A stretch of DNA of 64,000 nt from Aquirufa beregesia. Its GTDB lineage: Bacteria; Bacteroidota; Bacteroidia; Cytophagales; Spirosomataceae. How positions within the stretch are numbered: the stretch's first letter is position 1; every line of letters begins with the position of its first letter. A program made the position numbers and the translations under genes. This document shows, one piece after another, positions 8,280-17,134 of the stretch. The stretch is from assembly GCF_011090385.1 (NCBI RefSeq), contig NZ_SEWW01000004.1, forward strand, positions 62,001 through 126,000, given 5' to 3'. The notes beneath the pieces are model-generated. The model was given only the letters and a program-made list of their open reading frames with translations, ran no database searches and was not told the DNA's origin.

Positions 8280-9866
8280 TTAATTAGTTATCGTTAGGGG
8301 AGATAAATATTGGTAAGTTGGATATTGATTTTTCGGTAAATTTAATAAAAATACTTGAAAGTGGGATATTGTCAAAGTATTGTAAATCAACATATTACTA
8401 TGTTTAACACGATCAGCATAGTCATTTGACAAGGAGGCAATATAATATTTTTTTCTAGGTGTTCCTGCTTGTTTTAACACCAAAAACCTTTGATCTGATG
8501 AGCTATTTTTTTCTGGAAGTTGATTCCATGACAAAGATAATCGGCCATCCTGAAAACGACTTATGAATGGGGAAATTTGTGATGTTTTTTGTACATGAAA
8601 GTCTGGAAATTGAATCGGGATTTCTTGACGATCAAATTCGTAATATGGGCTTTTCAATAATTGCATGGTTTGGGGGGGGCATTCATAAGCTGAGGAGCTT
8701 TGAAAATAATAGGCCCCAAGTAGATCAGCTGTCCATCGTTGATTCATTTCCAGCAAAGGTCTTCTAGCCATAAAAAATGAAGCAATTATCCATGTTCCCG
8801 ATAGCAACAAAGCCCAGGAAAGTTGGAGTGTCTGCTGCTTATGGATAATCAATGAACTATATATAGCTACCAGCATGGTATTCCCATACAATAAAAACCG
8901 ATCGGAAAGTGCGATAAGCTCTAAATCGCCCATGCTTGCTCTGCCATAGCAAATTAGAAAGCCAGTGGCCAAAATTTGTAGAAAAAGTAAGGATGGGAAA
9001 GTGATATTGATTCGAAGGGAGCCTAGTATTCTCCAAGTAAAAAATATCAATACTGGAATACCTGCTAATAAATTAAACCACGCCCTAAAGGAATCAGAGA
9101 TAGGTAATGCCCAATTTCCTGCAAAGATGAAAAGGCCTTTGATGAGGGTCCATGATACCTGCCCAGAGGAGGAAGCAGTACCTACGTAATCATGAAAATA
9201 AAGTAAAACAACCCCTAGCGCTAATAGGGTAAATGGGATTTTTAAGGGTGATTTTTTTGTCCAAAGTACATAGCCTACCATAGGTAAAAAAGCAATGCCT
9301 TCTGTGGAAACAAAGGGATAAAAAAGGGCTAAAATAATGACCCATATAGCGTTCTCCTCGTAAAATAATCCATAAGCAATCCACACCAAAAAGAGAATGG
9401 AGCCTGTATGTTGTAAGGTGCCTATTAAATTAAAGTTATCTAAATTCCCAAATGGGGCAAATAACAAACAAGCTATGCCAACTAAATGCCAAGAGGAACG
9501 TTTGATTTTTTGTAAGAACCTATGAAAAGGAATGAGGATTAATACCATCTGGACATTGGCCAGGATGATCGCCGTTTTGAAATTCAAATTTCCCCCAAGG
9601 GCATAGTGTATTAGTATCCAGATTCTGGAGTAGGCTATGCGGTGAATGTCATTATGGAAATGGAATATATAGGCGACATTTTCTTTCCAACTATGCTGAT
9701 GGACATAGTCTAGGAGTTCCAAAAAAGCATAATCATCTCCCCAATTAGGGAAATTTAGGGCATAAAGGTGAAGTCGATAAAAGTGAAAAAACAGAAGCCC
9801 TCCCATGGCCAAGAACCAAGCAATTTTCTCCTTTAAGCGCATGGTTGATGGAAGTATTGGAAGCAT
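8280..9866 (-). CDS. Polytopic membrane protein, GT-C glycosyltransferase-like (paralogue of the next gene)
   Basis: This is a 528-residue membrane protein with about ten hydrophobic segments and a soluble C-terminal tail of roughly 150 residues. The acidic pair D44/D45 in NWGDDYAF follows the first segment, and NDIHRIAYSRIWILIHY comes in the next loop. Both correspond to motifs in the paralogue at 6924-8261. The start codon directly abuts the stop of the GT2 gene (TAA then ATG), and the paralogue begins 18 bases after its end, so the three are co-translated. By analogy with GT-C enzymes it would transfer a sugar from a polyprenyl-phosphate donor made by the neighbouring GT2 protein. This role is inferred from topology and context only. 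Confidence 0.6.
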   Translation of the reverse strand: MLPILPSTMRLKEKIAWFLAMGGLLFFHFYRLHLYALNFPNWGDDYAFLELLDYVHQHSWKENVAYIFHFHNDIHRIAYSRIWILIHYALGGNLNFKTAIILANVQMVLILIPFHRFLQKIKRSSWHLVGIACLLFAPFGNLDNFNLIGTLQHTGSILFLVWIAYGLFYEENAIWVIILALFYPFVSTEGIAFLPMVGYVLWTKKSPLKIPFTLLALGVVLLYFHDYVGTASSSGQVSWTLIKGLFIFAGNWALPISDSFRAWFNLLAGIPVLIFFTWRILGSLRINITFPSLLFLQILATGFLICYGRASMGDLELIALSDRFLLYGNTMLVAIYSSLIIHKQQTLQLSWALLLSGTWIIASFFMARRPLLEMNQRWTADLLGAYYFQSSSAYECPPQTMQLLKSPYYEFDRQEIPIQFPDFHVQKTSQISPFISRFQDGRLSLSWNQLPEKNSSSDQRFLVLKQAGTPRKKYYIASLSNDYADRVKHSNMLIYNTLTISHFQVFLLNLPKNQYPTYQYLSPLTITN

Positions 9867-10604
9867 TTATTTTTTCAAATAATCGTTTCGTGAAAGGTAT
9901 TTTTCAATCAAAATGTACAGCAAGATGAACAGGTATCTACTCCCCATCTCCTTAATTTTCAAATTGGATTGTCCTGCTTTTCTATTTCGCCAAGAGTTGG
10001 GTAAAACGTCATAAGAATATCCTCGAATGATGGCTTTTAAAGGCAATTCAATGGTTAGGTTAAAATGTGCCGATAGAAATGGTTTTAGGCCTTCAATGGT
10101 ATTTTTACGGTACATTTTAAAGGCATTAGTAGAATCGTTATATGGGATTCCCACCAACAATCGAATCAAAGTATTCGCGAAGCGATTAATGATGTATTTG
10201 TGCTTGGGATAATCATGCGTTGAACCACCTTTGATGAAACGAGAACCAAAAACACAATCCAGATTTTTATCTACCATCAATCGATAAAAAGCAATCAGGT
10301 CCTGTGGGTCATCAGATAAGTCTGCCATCATAACTGCTACAATACCCCCTTTGAATCGTTCTAAACCATATCGAATGGCATAACCAAACCCATTAGGTCC
10401 AGGATTGGTATAGATGGTTAAACTTGGAATGCTTTTTTGCAAATTCTCTAGAATGGCTAAGGTTTGATCCTTGGAGTTGTCATTCACCACCACAATCTCG
10501 TGGTCTATTTCAGCGAGCTGAAGGGCCACGTATAAGGATTCTAAGGTTTCAACGATGGATCCTTCCTCATTATAAGCGGGTATGACAATACTCAGTTGGG
10601 ACAT
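9867..10604 (-). CDS. Family 2 glycosyltransferase, polyprenyl-phosphate mannosyl/glucosyltransferase-like
   Basis: This is a 245-residue GT-A fold enzyme like dolichyl-phosphate mannose synthase, expected to load a nucleotide sugar onto a polyprenyl phosphate at the inner face of the membrane. Visible motifs are SIVIPAYNEEGSI at the N-terminus, VVVNDNSKDQT, the nucleotide/metal region MMADLSDDPQDL (a D-x-S-D-D variant of DxD), and GSRFIKGGS. The C-terminus lacks the extra membrane segments of GtrB proteins. The in-frame sequence upstream of the ATG at 10604 lies within the preceding gene and is unlike the family, so I start here, four bases after the epimerase stop. The likely partners are the two downstream GT-C-like proteins. 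Confidence 0.85.
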   Translation of the reverse strand: MSQLSIVIPAYNEEGSIVETLESLYVALQLAEIDHEIVVVNDNSKDQTLAILENLQKSIPSLTIYTNPGPNGFGYAIRYGLERFKGGIVAVMMADLSDDPQDLIAFYRLMVDKNLDCVFGSRFIKGGSTHDYPKHKYIINRFANTLIRLLVGIPYNDSTNAFKMYRKNTIEGLKPFLSAHFNLTIELPLKAIIRGYSYDVLPNSWRNRKAGQSNLKIKEMGSRYLFILLYILIEKYLSRNDYLKK

Positions 10605-10608
10605 ACCT

Positions 10609-11673
10609 CTAGGATAAAATAGGTTGTAGAAAAGCTTGATCCTGAATAAACCAGTCATGAACCTCTCCCAATAGACTAGGTACATTTATTTCAGGTTTCC
10701 ATTGGCTGAATGCGGTAATTCGACTATTGTCGGTGATATATATGGGAAGGTCGCCTGGGCGGTTTTCGGTGGAAGAGGCAATAGGGATAGAATTTCCAGT
10801 GATTTGTACACATAAATCGGTTAATTCAGCCAAGGAAACACTGTTCTCTAGCCCTCCACCCACATTGAATATTTGACCGTGATGTAAATCTAGATGTTGT
10901 ATTTGCCACAGGACTAATCGGAATAAATCTTTGACATGGAGCACATCTCGGATTTGTTGACCATTTCCGCCAAAGCCAATATAAGAAAGCGACTTATTCC
11001 AAAAGTGTTTGGCCATCCATAGCACGATAACCCCTTGGTCAATTTTACCCATTTGGTAGGGCCCACTTAAAACACCACAACGGTTAATGACCGTTGGGAT
11101 TCCAAAATTATGCGCAAATTCTTGAATGATATATTCCGAAGAAAGCTTGGTAGCACCATACAAAGAACGTAATCCGGCCAAAGGAAAATTTTCTGCTACC
11201 CCTTTTTTACTCAGTCCTTCATAGGCTTGTTGATGGGATAAAACAAAACGCTTTTCTTCCTTTTGGTAAAGAATGTCCGATAAACTGTTGTAAGGATAAA
11301 CGCGACTTGTCGAAAGAAAGATAAAGGCTGCTTGATGCTTTTTGGCAAAATAAAGGGTATTGATGGTCCCGTTTAAATTGGTATCAATTAAATACTCTAA
11401 TTCACCTGCCTGACTACCCGCTAATACGGATGGTTCAGCAGCGGCATCTATGACCACATCTACTTGAGGGATTCGATCAAAATCTGTTTTGATTCGAACG
11501 TCGCCATGGACAAAATGAACTCCTAAGGGAAGGATTTTACTGAGGTTTAATTCAGAACCTCTTCTCGACAAATTATCTAGGCAATATACCTCACAATCAA
11601 CAAGATGTTGTTTGAAAAGAGCCGCTAAATTTGAGCCGACAAAACCACAACCTCCTGTGATGAGTATTTTCAT
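10609..11673 (-). CDS. NAD-dependent epimerase/dehydratase (CDP-paratose 2-epimerase-like)
   Basis: This is a 354-residue extended short-chain dehydrogenase/reductase acting on a nucleotide sugar in the cytoplasm. The NAD loop is GGCGFVGSN (residues 7-15). The motif following it, [12 protein letters not shown], resembles CDP-tyvelose/paratose 2-epimerase. The catalytic set is present: a serine in FLSTSRVY and the pair Y172...K176 in [21 protein letters not shown] and the late NVGGG block are also typical. It overlaps the preceding epimerase gene by four bases (ATGA at 11670-11673) and is followed four bases later by the GT2 gene, so the operon is tightly coupled. The exact sugar is unknown. 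Confidence 0.85.
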   Translation of the reverse strand: MKILITGGCGFVGSNLAALFKQHLVDCEVYCLDNLSRRGSELNLSKILPLGVHFVHGDVRIKTDFDRIPQVDVVIDAAAEPSVLAGSQAGELEYLIDTNLNGTINTLYFAKKHQAAFIFLSTSRVYPYNSLSDILYQKEEKRFVLSHQQAYEGLSKKGVAENFPLAGLRSLYGATKLSSEYIIQEFAHNFGIPTVINRCGVLSGPYQMGKIDQGVIVLWMAKHFWNKSLSYIGFGGNGQQIRDVLHVKDLFRLVLWQIQHLDLHHGQIFNVGGGLENSVSLAELTDLCVQITGNSIPIASSTENRPGDLPIYITDNSRITAFSQWKPEINVPSLLGEVHDWFIQDQAFLQPILS

Positions 11674-12728
11674 TTTGCTTTAGCTTCCATGTAACGGTTG
11701 TAAATATCCTGAAATACATCTTCCAAGGATTTGGTGATGTCCCAATTAGGATAATGGGCCTTCATTTTACGAAGATCAGAGTAGTAGCAAATATGGTCAC
11801 CAATACGGTTGGTTTCGTCATATTTGTATTTCATGGGAATACCGCTAATCTTGGAAATAATGTGAAAAGCTTCTAAAATGGAAACTGAGTTAGCTTTTCC
11901 TCCACCGATATTATAAACTTCCGCTACACGAGGAGCTTGGATAAATTCCTCGATGAATCTGGCTACATCATACGAGTGTATGTTATCCCGTACTTGTTTG
12001 CCTTTATAGCCAAATACGGTGTATTCTTTTTCTTCTAAATTACATTTAATCAAATAGCTTAGAAATCCATGCAATTCAACCCCCGCGTGGTTAGGCCCTG
12101 TTAGGCAGCCTCCTCGTAAACAGGCTGTAGGCATGTTGAAATAACGACCATATTCCTGTACCGAGATGTCCGCTGAAACCTTGGAGGCCCCAAAAAGAGA
12201 GTGTTTTGATTGGTCTATGCTAAAGCTTTCAGCAATCCCATGCTCATACGTATCATCATCATAATCAAAGCGTGTTTCCAATTCCTTCATATGGATGAAA
12301 TTGGGAGCATCACCGTAAACTTTGTTGGTAGATAAATGAACAAATGGTACCGATGTACTGAATCTACGTAAGGATTCTAATAAGTTAAAAGTACCAACAG
12401 CATTGGTATCGAAGTCTTCAAAAGGTATGGAAGCTGCCCGGTCATGGCTGGGTTGTGCAGCGGTATGCACAATCGCATCAGGACTAATTTTTGGGATTAA
12501 ATCTAGGACAGCTTGGCGGTCGCGAATGTCTATTGTATGATGCTGATAGGAATTTCCAAACTTGGCTAAACGATCTTGGTTGGTCGAATTATCGCCTTGT
12601 GAACCAAAAAATACAGCTCTTTGATTATTGTCTATTCCGTGCACTTCCCAGCCCTTTTCTAAGAAATATTCGCTCACTTCTGAACCAATTAATCCTAAAG
12701 AACCAGTAACCATTAATTTTTTTGACAT
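11670..12728 (-). CDS. NAD-dependent epimerase/dehydratase with Phe in place of the catalytic Tyr
   Basis: This is a 352-residue extended SDR protein and the first gene of the reverse-strand glycan operon. The NAD-binding loop is GSLGLIGSE (residues 9-17), the serine block is HLSTNKVYG, and the late block is [10 protein letters not shown]. The usual Tyr-x-x-x-Lys reads F179-G-A-S-K183, so the general-base tyrosine is missing. My recollection is that this FGASK form recurs in an O-antigen-associated family, which would argue against a sequencing error. I use the ATG at 12728. A further 49 in-frame upstream codons are AT-rich and unlike the family. A 240-base gap to the next gene should hold the operon promoter. 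Confidence 0.8.
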   Translation of the reverse strand: MSKKLMVTGSLGLIGSEVSEYFLEKGWEVHGIDNNQRAVFFGSQGDNSTNQDRLAKFGNSYQHHTIDIRDRQAVLDLIPKISPDAIVHTAAQPSHDRAASIPFEDFDTNAVGTFNLLESLRRFSTSVPFVHLSTNKVYGDAPNFIHMKELETRFDYDDDTYEHGIAESFSIDQSKHSLFGASKVSADISVQEYGRYFNMPTACLRGGCLTGPNHAGVELHGFLSYLIKCNLEEKEYTVFGYKGKQVRDNIHSYDVARFIEEFIQAPRVAEVYNIGGGKANSVSILEAFHIISKISGIPMKYKYDETNRIGDHICYYSDLRKMKAHYPNWDITKSLEDVFQDIYNRYMEAKAK

Positions 12729-12968
12729 GTAGCTTAAATAATTGGATTGAATCAAAGACAAAATTATCGTTTTATTTTTAAATATAGAATTCGAAGGGGT
12801 ATTTTGGCTTTTAATTCCAATTTTCTCTGTGAGACCCATGGTAGGATTATTGGAGAATGAGACATCTTGGATCAATAGGGTACCTTAGACAAGATTTCTG
12901 GATCAGTAAAATGAAGAATACTAAGGTGTTATTTGGTTCATTTTATAAGTAGTTAAATGGTTGTTTAA
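12729..12968 (-). promoter_or_regulatory. Intergenic region likely holding the glycan operon promoter
   Basis: This is a 240-base AT-rich gap upstream of the first epimerase and downstream of the SGNH hydrolase gene on the same strand. I see no convincing full consensus promoter or terminator. The inference of a promoter rests on position only: it is the largest gap before a five-gene run in which the genes overlap or are separated by at most 18 bases. Confidence 0.35.
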
Positions 12969-13679
12969 TTAGTTAAAATATTTCATGAGTTCTGTTGAAA
13001 TCAAGGCATGTCCTTTTTCATTGGGATGATTTACTTGCGACATCAAATCACTGATCGGAGTAGAAGCTTTCACTTGCCTTCGAAATAGGTCATAGCTATC
13101 CACAAAACCCACTTGATGTATTTTAGCCAATTCTTGTACTTGTTGACCGTGTTGATCCAATACTGAATGAGTATCCAAGATATCTATACGCTGGTCGGGA
13201 GAGGCACTTAAAAGAATCACTTTGACACCCTTAGATTGGGCCATTTGAATCATTTTTTCCCAGGCTTTTCTAGCTCTTTCCAAACCTATCCCCCGATCAT
13301 TGAGTACGTAATCTATACATATCAGATCTGGACGATGACTCAATACATCTTGTTCAAATCTATCAGCTCCTTTTTCTGCATTTTCTCCTCCAATGGATGT
13401 ATTGATGACATTGATGACCGCTAAAGGGTATTGTTCCTTGATGGATTTTAATACTTGGTAAGGATAAGCCCCTAAGGTATTGACTAGCGGTGTTTTGAAA
13501 TATCCCGCAGGGACAGAATGTCCGTGGAATACTAAATTTATGGTGCGATTTTTAGGCCATTCTTTGACCAACTCTTGCTTGATTTCTTGTAAATAGTTGG
13601 AAGAGGAGGCTTGGCTCATAGCCTGAATACTAAAGCCAAGAAAGCAGACCATTAGGGCCGTCCATCGTGTTATTTTCAT
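12969..13679 (-). CDS. Secreted SGNH/GDSL-type hydrolase
   Basis: This is a 236-residue protein with a signal peptide (cleavage near AMSQA, about residue 23), so it is exported. The fold is SGNH: the nucleophile block reads VFHGHSVPAGY with S55 (the GDS of the family is GHS here), the central asparagine is in DYVLNDRG, and the last block is VNHPNEKGH with the catalytic histidine. The aspartate usually three residues before that histidine is replaced (SQVNH), which is seen in some bacterial branches that use a Ser-His dyad. Likely substrates are acyl or acetyl esters on carbohydrates, but none can be named. A terminator of the upstream Dabb gene lies just before its start. Confidence 0.75.
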   Translation of the reverse strand: MKITRWTALMVCFLGFSIQAMSQASSSNYLQEIKQELVKEWPKNRTINLVFHGHSVPAGYFKTPLVNTLGAYPYQVLKSIKEQYPLAVINVINTSIGGENAEKGADRFEQDVLSHRPDLICIDYVLNDRGIGLERARKAWEKMIQMAQSKGVKVILLSASPDQRIDILDTHSVLDQHGQQVQELAKIHQVGFVDSYDLFRRQVKASTPISDLMSQVNHPNEKGHALISTELMKYFN

Positions 13680-13691
13680 AGCAAAGGTGTA

Positions 13692-13715
13692 GAAAAAGAG
13701 CCCCTAAAGGCTCTT
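13692..13715 (-). terminator. Rho-independent terminator after the Dabb gene
   Basis: Read on the reverse strand, a 7-bp stem (AAGAGCC/GGCTCTT, arms at 13709-13715 and 13696-13702) with a 6-base loop is followed by a T-rich tract. It lies between the stop at 13730 and the SGNH start at 13679, so it should separate the two transcripts. Confidence 0.7.
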
Positions 13716-13729
13716 GAGAATGAGATTAA

Positions 13730-14047
13730 TTACACATCCTGTGCATCAAAAACCACCACTTTTTTCCATAAATGGCTGTAGTTTTTGACAAAATCTTGGT
13801 GAATAACATGATCTTGATAAATCTTTTGATCTACCTCACTTTCAAAAAACATCAATTCTGACACATTCCAAGATGTGTCCACCACCTCTCTTTTTTCAGT
13901 AGAGGCCAATACGCCAATGTGTATTTTTTTGATGGCTTCAATGCCTTTTAGGGTGTTTAATCCTTCAATGAGTTTATTTCGGTCTTCTACAGACTCTGGA
14001 TTGTTTAACCAAAAGAATACGTGATGTAATAAATATTTAGTTTCCAT
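13730..14047 (-). CDS. Dabb (stress-responsive A/B barrel) domain protein
   Basis: This is a 105-residue single-domain protein. The start LLHHVFFWLNNPES matches the first strand of Dabb proteins, in which the histidine and phenylalanine-rich strand is followed by a charged helix (RNKLIEGLNTLKGI). The strand VASTEKREVVDTSWNVSELMFFES... with its DTSWN turn, and the C-terminal YQDHVIHQDFV helix, also fit. Dabb proteins form small dimeric alpha/beta barrels. Functions range from stress response to enzymes, and none is assigned here. I start at 14047; six more in-frame codons to 14065 are possible. A good terminator follows. Confidence 0.8.
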   Translation of the reverse strand: METKYLLHHVFFWLNNPESVEDRNKLIEGLNTLKGIEAIKKIHIGVLASTEKREVVDTSWNVSELMFFESEVDQKIYQDHVIHQDFVKNYSHLWKKVVVFDAQDV

Positions 14048-14140
14048 GTGTTTAAAGAGATTCATCGATTCGACAAATCTAAACTACATCAAAATGGGCA
14101 AACTGACGGTATTGTCTTTAAAAATTTACAAGGAAGATGT

Positions 14141-14398
14141 TTACTTTCTTCCCAAAATCTGCTTGATTTCCTGTTTTTCTTGAGCACTAATCTCCGTCCA
14201 CACCTTCCCTTGAGTAGCCATTTCAATTCCATAAAAGATGTTTAAATTAGGTTGAATACCTAGCTCAACTAGTTTTTGAGAGATACTAGGATAATCGGTC
14301 GACAATAAATCCTGTTCTGTGTAGATCCCAATTTGGTTTAAAATACCTGTGGTATAAGGTCCAAAATTGCGAATATTTTCGAGTCGTCTATTGCTCAT
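14141..14398 (-). CDS. Stand-alone TfoX C-terminal domain protein
   Basis: This is an 85-residue protein consisting only of the TfoX C-terminal helical domain. It has the helix-hairpin-helix-like start ENIRNFGPYTTGILNQIGIYTEQDL, then NIFYGIEMATQGKVW and a short basic C-terminus. Full TfoX/Sxy regulators of competence have an additional N-terminal domain that is absent here, so a competence role should not be assumed. The gene overlaps the upstream DUF4260 gene by 11 bases (14388-14398), which points to coupled translation. Confidence 0.8.
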   Translation of the reverse strand: MSNRRLENIRNFGPYTTGILNQIGIYTEQDLLSTDYPSISQKLVELGIQPNLNIFYGIEMATQGKVWTEISAQEKQEIKQILGRK

Positions 14399-14762
14399 GA
14401 TTTTTAAACTTATTTTTTCCTATCCATCCCAAATGCGTGTGGTCGAAACTGTCTAATTTTAAGCCATAACCTAGTACCCGGTCGATGGTACTATGTGCCA
14501 TAAAAATGATGCTTACTTGTAATAGAATAGGCAGGGGCCAATAAAATCCCACAAGAATTCCCAAAGCGATAATCCCCTGATGGTGGAATAGATTATAGGC
14601 GTGTAAACCTAGTTTTTTTGACATAACGACAGCCAAAAAAGAAAGATCAGGGGCTAAAATCAACCAAGCAAATGTTCCCCATTGATTCGGGAATAACTCC
14701 ATGTATGCCCATATACTCAAGGCAAATAAGCCTAAGGACTCTAGTTTTAACAGATTTTTCAT
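14388..14762 (-). CDS. DUF4260 family membrane protein
   Basis: This is a 124-residue inner-membrane protein with about four hydrophobic segments. The DUF4260 signature is clear: APDLSFLAVV, YNLFHHQGI, and the C-terminal IDRVLGYGLKLDSFDHTHLGWIG. No biochemical role is known for the family. The ATG at 14762 is chosen over one six codons upstream because the family begins with a short hydrophilic stretch followed by the first membrane segment. Its 3' end overlaps the TfoX-C gene. Confidence 0.85.
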   Translation of the reverse strand: MKNLLKLESLGLFALSIWAYMELFPNQWGTFAWLILAPDLSFLAVVMSKKLGLHAYNLFHHQGIIALGILVGFYWPLPILLQVSIIFMAHSTIDRVLGYGLKLDSFDHTHLGWIGKNKFKNHEQ

Positions 14763-14971
14763 GTTATACCTTTTGACCAAATTAAGGGTAAATATTTCAA
14801 AAAGAGGAATGAATTATGACAAATGGTCTCTGATTTCCTTTCCTCCGCTGGAATGCAATAGGATTCAATGGCTAAAGCCCACCAGATAAAATATTTCCTT
14901 TGGGGCAAAATTAGGGTCATTTGTACTTCCATGAATATTTGGACATATTTGAATCTCTAAGCCTTTGAAAC

Positions 14972-17122
14972 ATGAATTCATTTCGCATTTACTTTATCAG
15001 TATCTTACTTTTTTTTGGTTTATCTGTTTTTGCCCAAAAGGCAAGTTTGTGGAAAGAAGTCCAGCCAGGTATTTGGAAAACTCAAATAGGGAATCCCCGT
15101 CACATCAGTTTGCTCCAAGCGGCTGGAGGAAATGCGCTACATGATGCCTTGAAATTATTGCCAAGCAGTCATTTCCCTTTGTCGAAAGAAGACATCAAAA
15201 TTCAGATTATTGATAAAAAAATATACCTGCGTTTTCCTTTGAGTCAGGAGGAACAAGTTTTTGGTCTTGGATTAAATTTCCAAACGGTCAATCAACGTGG
15301 ACGGATATTAAATTTGCATGTGGATCATTATGGAGGAAAAGATAATGGACGCACGCATGCGCCAGTTCCTTTTTATGTCTCTTCTAAAGGCTACGGAGTT
15401 TTAATCGATGCAGCTGCTTACATGACTGTTTATGCCGGCTCTAATGTCCGTGCAGATGCTAAACACTCCCCCGCCATACAAGATAGAAATTCGGATAAAA
15501 ATTGGGATTCGCAACCAGCTTCTGATGTGGTGGAAGTTTTGATTCCAGCAGATGGGGTTAGTATATATGTTTTTGCTGGGCCAAGTCCTATGCAGGCTGT
15601 TCAGCGATATAATCTATTTAATGGAGGAGGGTATTTACCACCAAAATGGGGATTAGGATTTACTCAACGTGTACCTACTTTGTATAGTCAAGATGATATC
15701 ATCAAGGAGGCCAAAAGCTTTGAAACGCATCAATTTCCATTGGATTTTATTGGGGTGGAACCCGGTTGGCACTCAGCCTCTTATCCATGTACCTTTGAAT
15801 GGGATCCTGTTCGATTTCCTCGGCCTAAGGCTTTCTTAGATAGTTTATCTCAAATGGGAATTTCTGCCAATCTTTGGTTGAATCCCTATGTTTCTCCTAA
15901 ATCGTCCTTGTATGCTGGAATTAAAAAATACACGAGTTCTCACTTGGTTTGGAATGGGTTAGTTCCCGATTTTACTATGGTTCAGGCAAGGAAATTGATG
16001 AAGGCGCATTTTGTTAAAAACCATTTGGATATCGGTGTAGGAGGCTATAAAATTGATGAGGTAGATGGCTATGACCATTGGATTTGGCCTGATGTAGCCA
16101 CTTTCCCTTCAGGTACAAGTGCCGAACAGATGAGGCAAATTTATGGTTTGATGGTTCAAGAAATGACGAGTTCTTGGTTCAAAGAAAAAAATAAAAGAAC
16201 CTATGGTTTGATCCGAGCCTCCAATGCAGGAGCAAGTTCTTTGCCCTATGTGATTTATAATGACTATTACAGCCATAAGGATTTTATTACGGCTTTAGTC
16301 AATTCAAGTTTTATTGGGGTGCTTTGGACGCCGGAAGTTAGAGCGTCCAAAACGGCTGAAGAATGGGTCAGGAGAATGCAGTCGGTTTGTTTTTCACCTA
16401 TGGCCATGTTGAATGCTTGGTCTGATGGTACCAAACCTTGGTCATTTCCAGAAGTGGAAAAGGCGGTCAGTGATGTCGCGAATTTACGTATGCAATTATT
16501 ACCCTATCTCTACACCACATTTGCCCAGTATCGTTTTGAAGGGAAACCACCATTTAGAGCCATGAATTTAGTGGATGGATTTGGATATAAACCTCAGGGG
16601 GTCAAGGGGAAAGTAGATGCAACTGAAAATCCTTATGGAATGAGTATCAAAAACGATATCAAGGATCAGTACATGATGGGGGATTTTATCTTAGTCGCGC
16701 CCATGTTTGCAGGAGAAAAAACACGAGATGTTTATTTACCTGAAGGGAAATGGTATGATTTTTATACGGGGAAGTTAGTGGGTGAAAATCAAAAAATTCA
16801 AGTGAGTCCTAGTTTAGACAAGATACCCCTTTTTGTCAAAGATGGGGCATTGATTCCGATGGTGCCTGTGCACCGACAAGCCCCCAAAGACGGACAAGCA
16901 TTTGCTTTAGAAATTCGACATTATGGTCAGAAAGCAGGAACTTGGAAATTATACGATGATGATGGCCGGACTTTTAATTTTGAAAAGGGGGCACATAGTT
17001 GGACTGAATTAGGGGTGAAGCAAGGAGCCAATGGACAATGGGAAGCTTGGCCAAAACAAGTAACTGCTAAGTCGAATTTTGGGTATTTGCCTGAAATTAC
17101 TTGGACATTTATGACGAAATAA
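14972..17122 (+). CDS. Secreted glycoside hydrolase family 31 (alpha-glycosidase)
   Basis: This is a 716-residue exported enzyme with a signal peptide ending near VFAQ (residue 21). An N-terminal beta-sandwich carries the GH31 'galactose-mutarotase-like' blocks (FGLGLNFQ, about residues 97-104; PFYVSSKGYGVLID). The catalytic barrel starts at PPKWGLGF, with the nucleophile aspartate D362 in GGYKIDEVDGYD. The probable acid/base is D431 in VIYNDYYSH. The C-terminal beta domains include LLPYLYTTFAQY and FILVAPMF. GH31 enzymes retain configuration and act on alpha-glucosides, xylosides and related sugars; the substrate is not evident. It heads a two-gene set with a PIG-L deacetylase 12 bases downstream, suggesting action on an acetamido-sugar glycan. 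Confidence 0.9.
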   Translation: MNSFRIYFISILLFFGLSVFAQKASLWKEVQPGIWKTQIGNPRHISLLQAAGGNALHDALKLLPSSHFPLSKEDIKIQIIDKKIYLRFPLSQEEQVFGLGLNFQTVNQRGRILNLHVDHYGGKDNGRTHAPVPFYVSSKGYGVLIDAAAYMTVYAGSNVRADAKHSPAIQDRNSDKNWDSQPASDVVEVLIPADGVSIYVFAGPSPMQAVQRYNLFNGGGYLPPKWGLGFTQRVPTLYSQDDIIKEAKSFETHQFPLDFIGVEPGWHSASYPCTFEWDPVRFPRPKAFLDSLSQMGISANLWLNPYVSPKSSLYAGIKKYTSSHLVWNGLVPDFTMVQARKLMKAHFVKNHLDIGVGGYKIDEVDGYDHWIWPDVATFPSGTSAEQMRQIYGLMVQEMTSSWFKEKNKRTYGLIRASNAGASSLPYVIYNDYYSHKDFITALVNSSFIGVLWTPEVRASKTAEEWVRRMQSVCFSPMAMLNAWSDGTKPWSFPEVEKAVSDVANLRMQLLPYLYTTFAQYRFEGKPPFRAMNLVDGFGYKPQGVKGKVDATENPYGMSIKNDIKDQYMMGDFILVAPMFAGEKTRDVYLPEGKWYDFYTGKLVGENQKIQVSPSLDKIPLFVKDGALIPMVPVHRQAPKDGQAFALEIRHYGQKAGTWKLYDDDGRTFNFEKGAHSWTELGVKQGANGQWEAWPKQVTAKSNFGYLPEITWTFMTK

Positions 17123-17134
17123 ACTGAATAACAT

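Noticed and set aside
12729-12875. 49-residue N-terminal extension of the first epimerase
   Set aside because: The extension precedes the NAD-binding strand, which normally starts within the first few residues, and is AT-rich intergenic in character.
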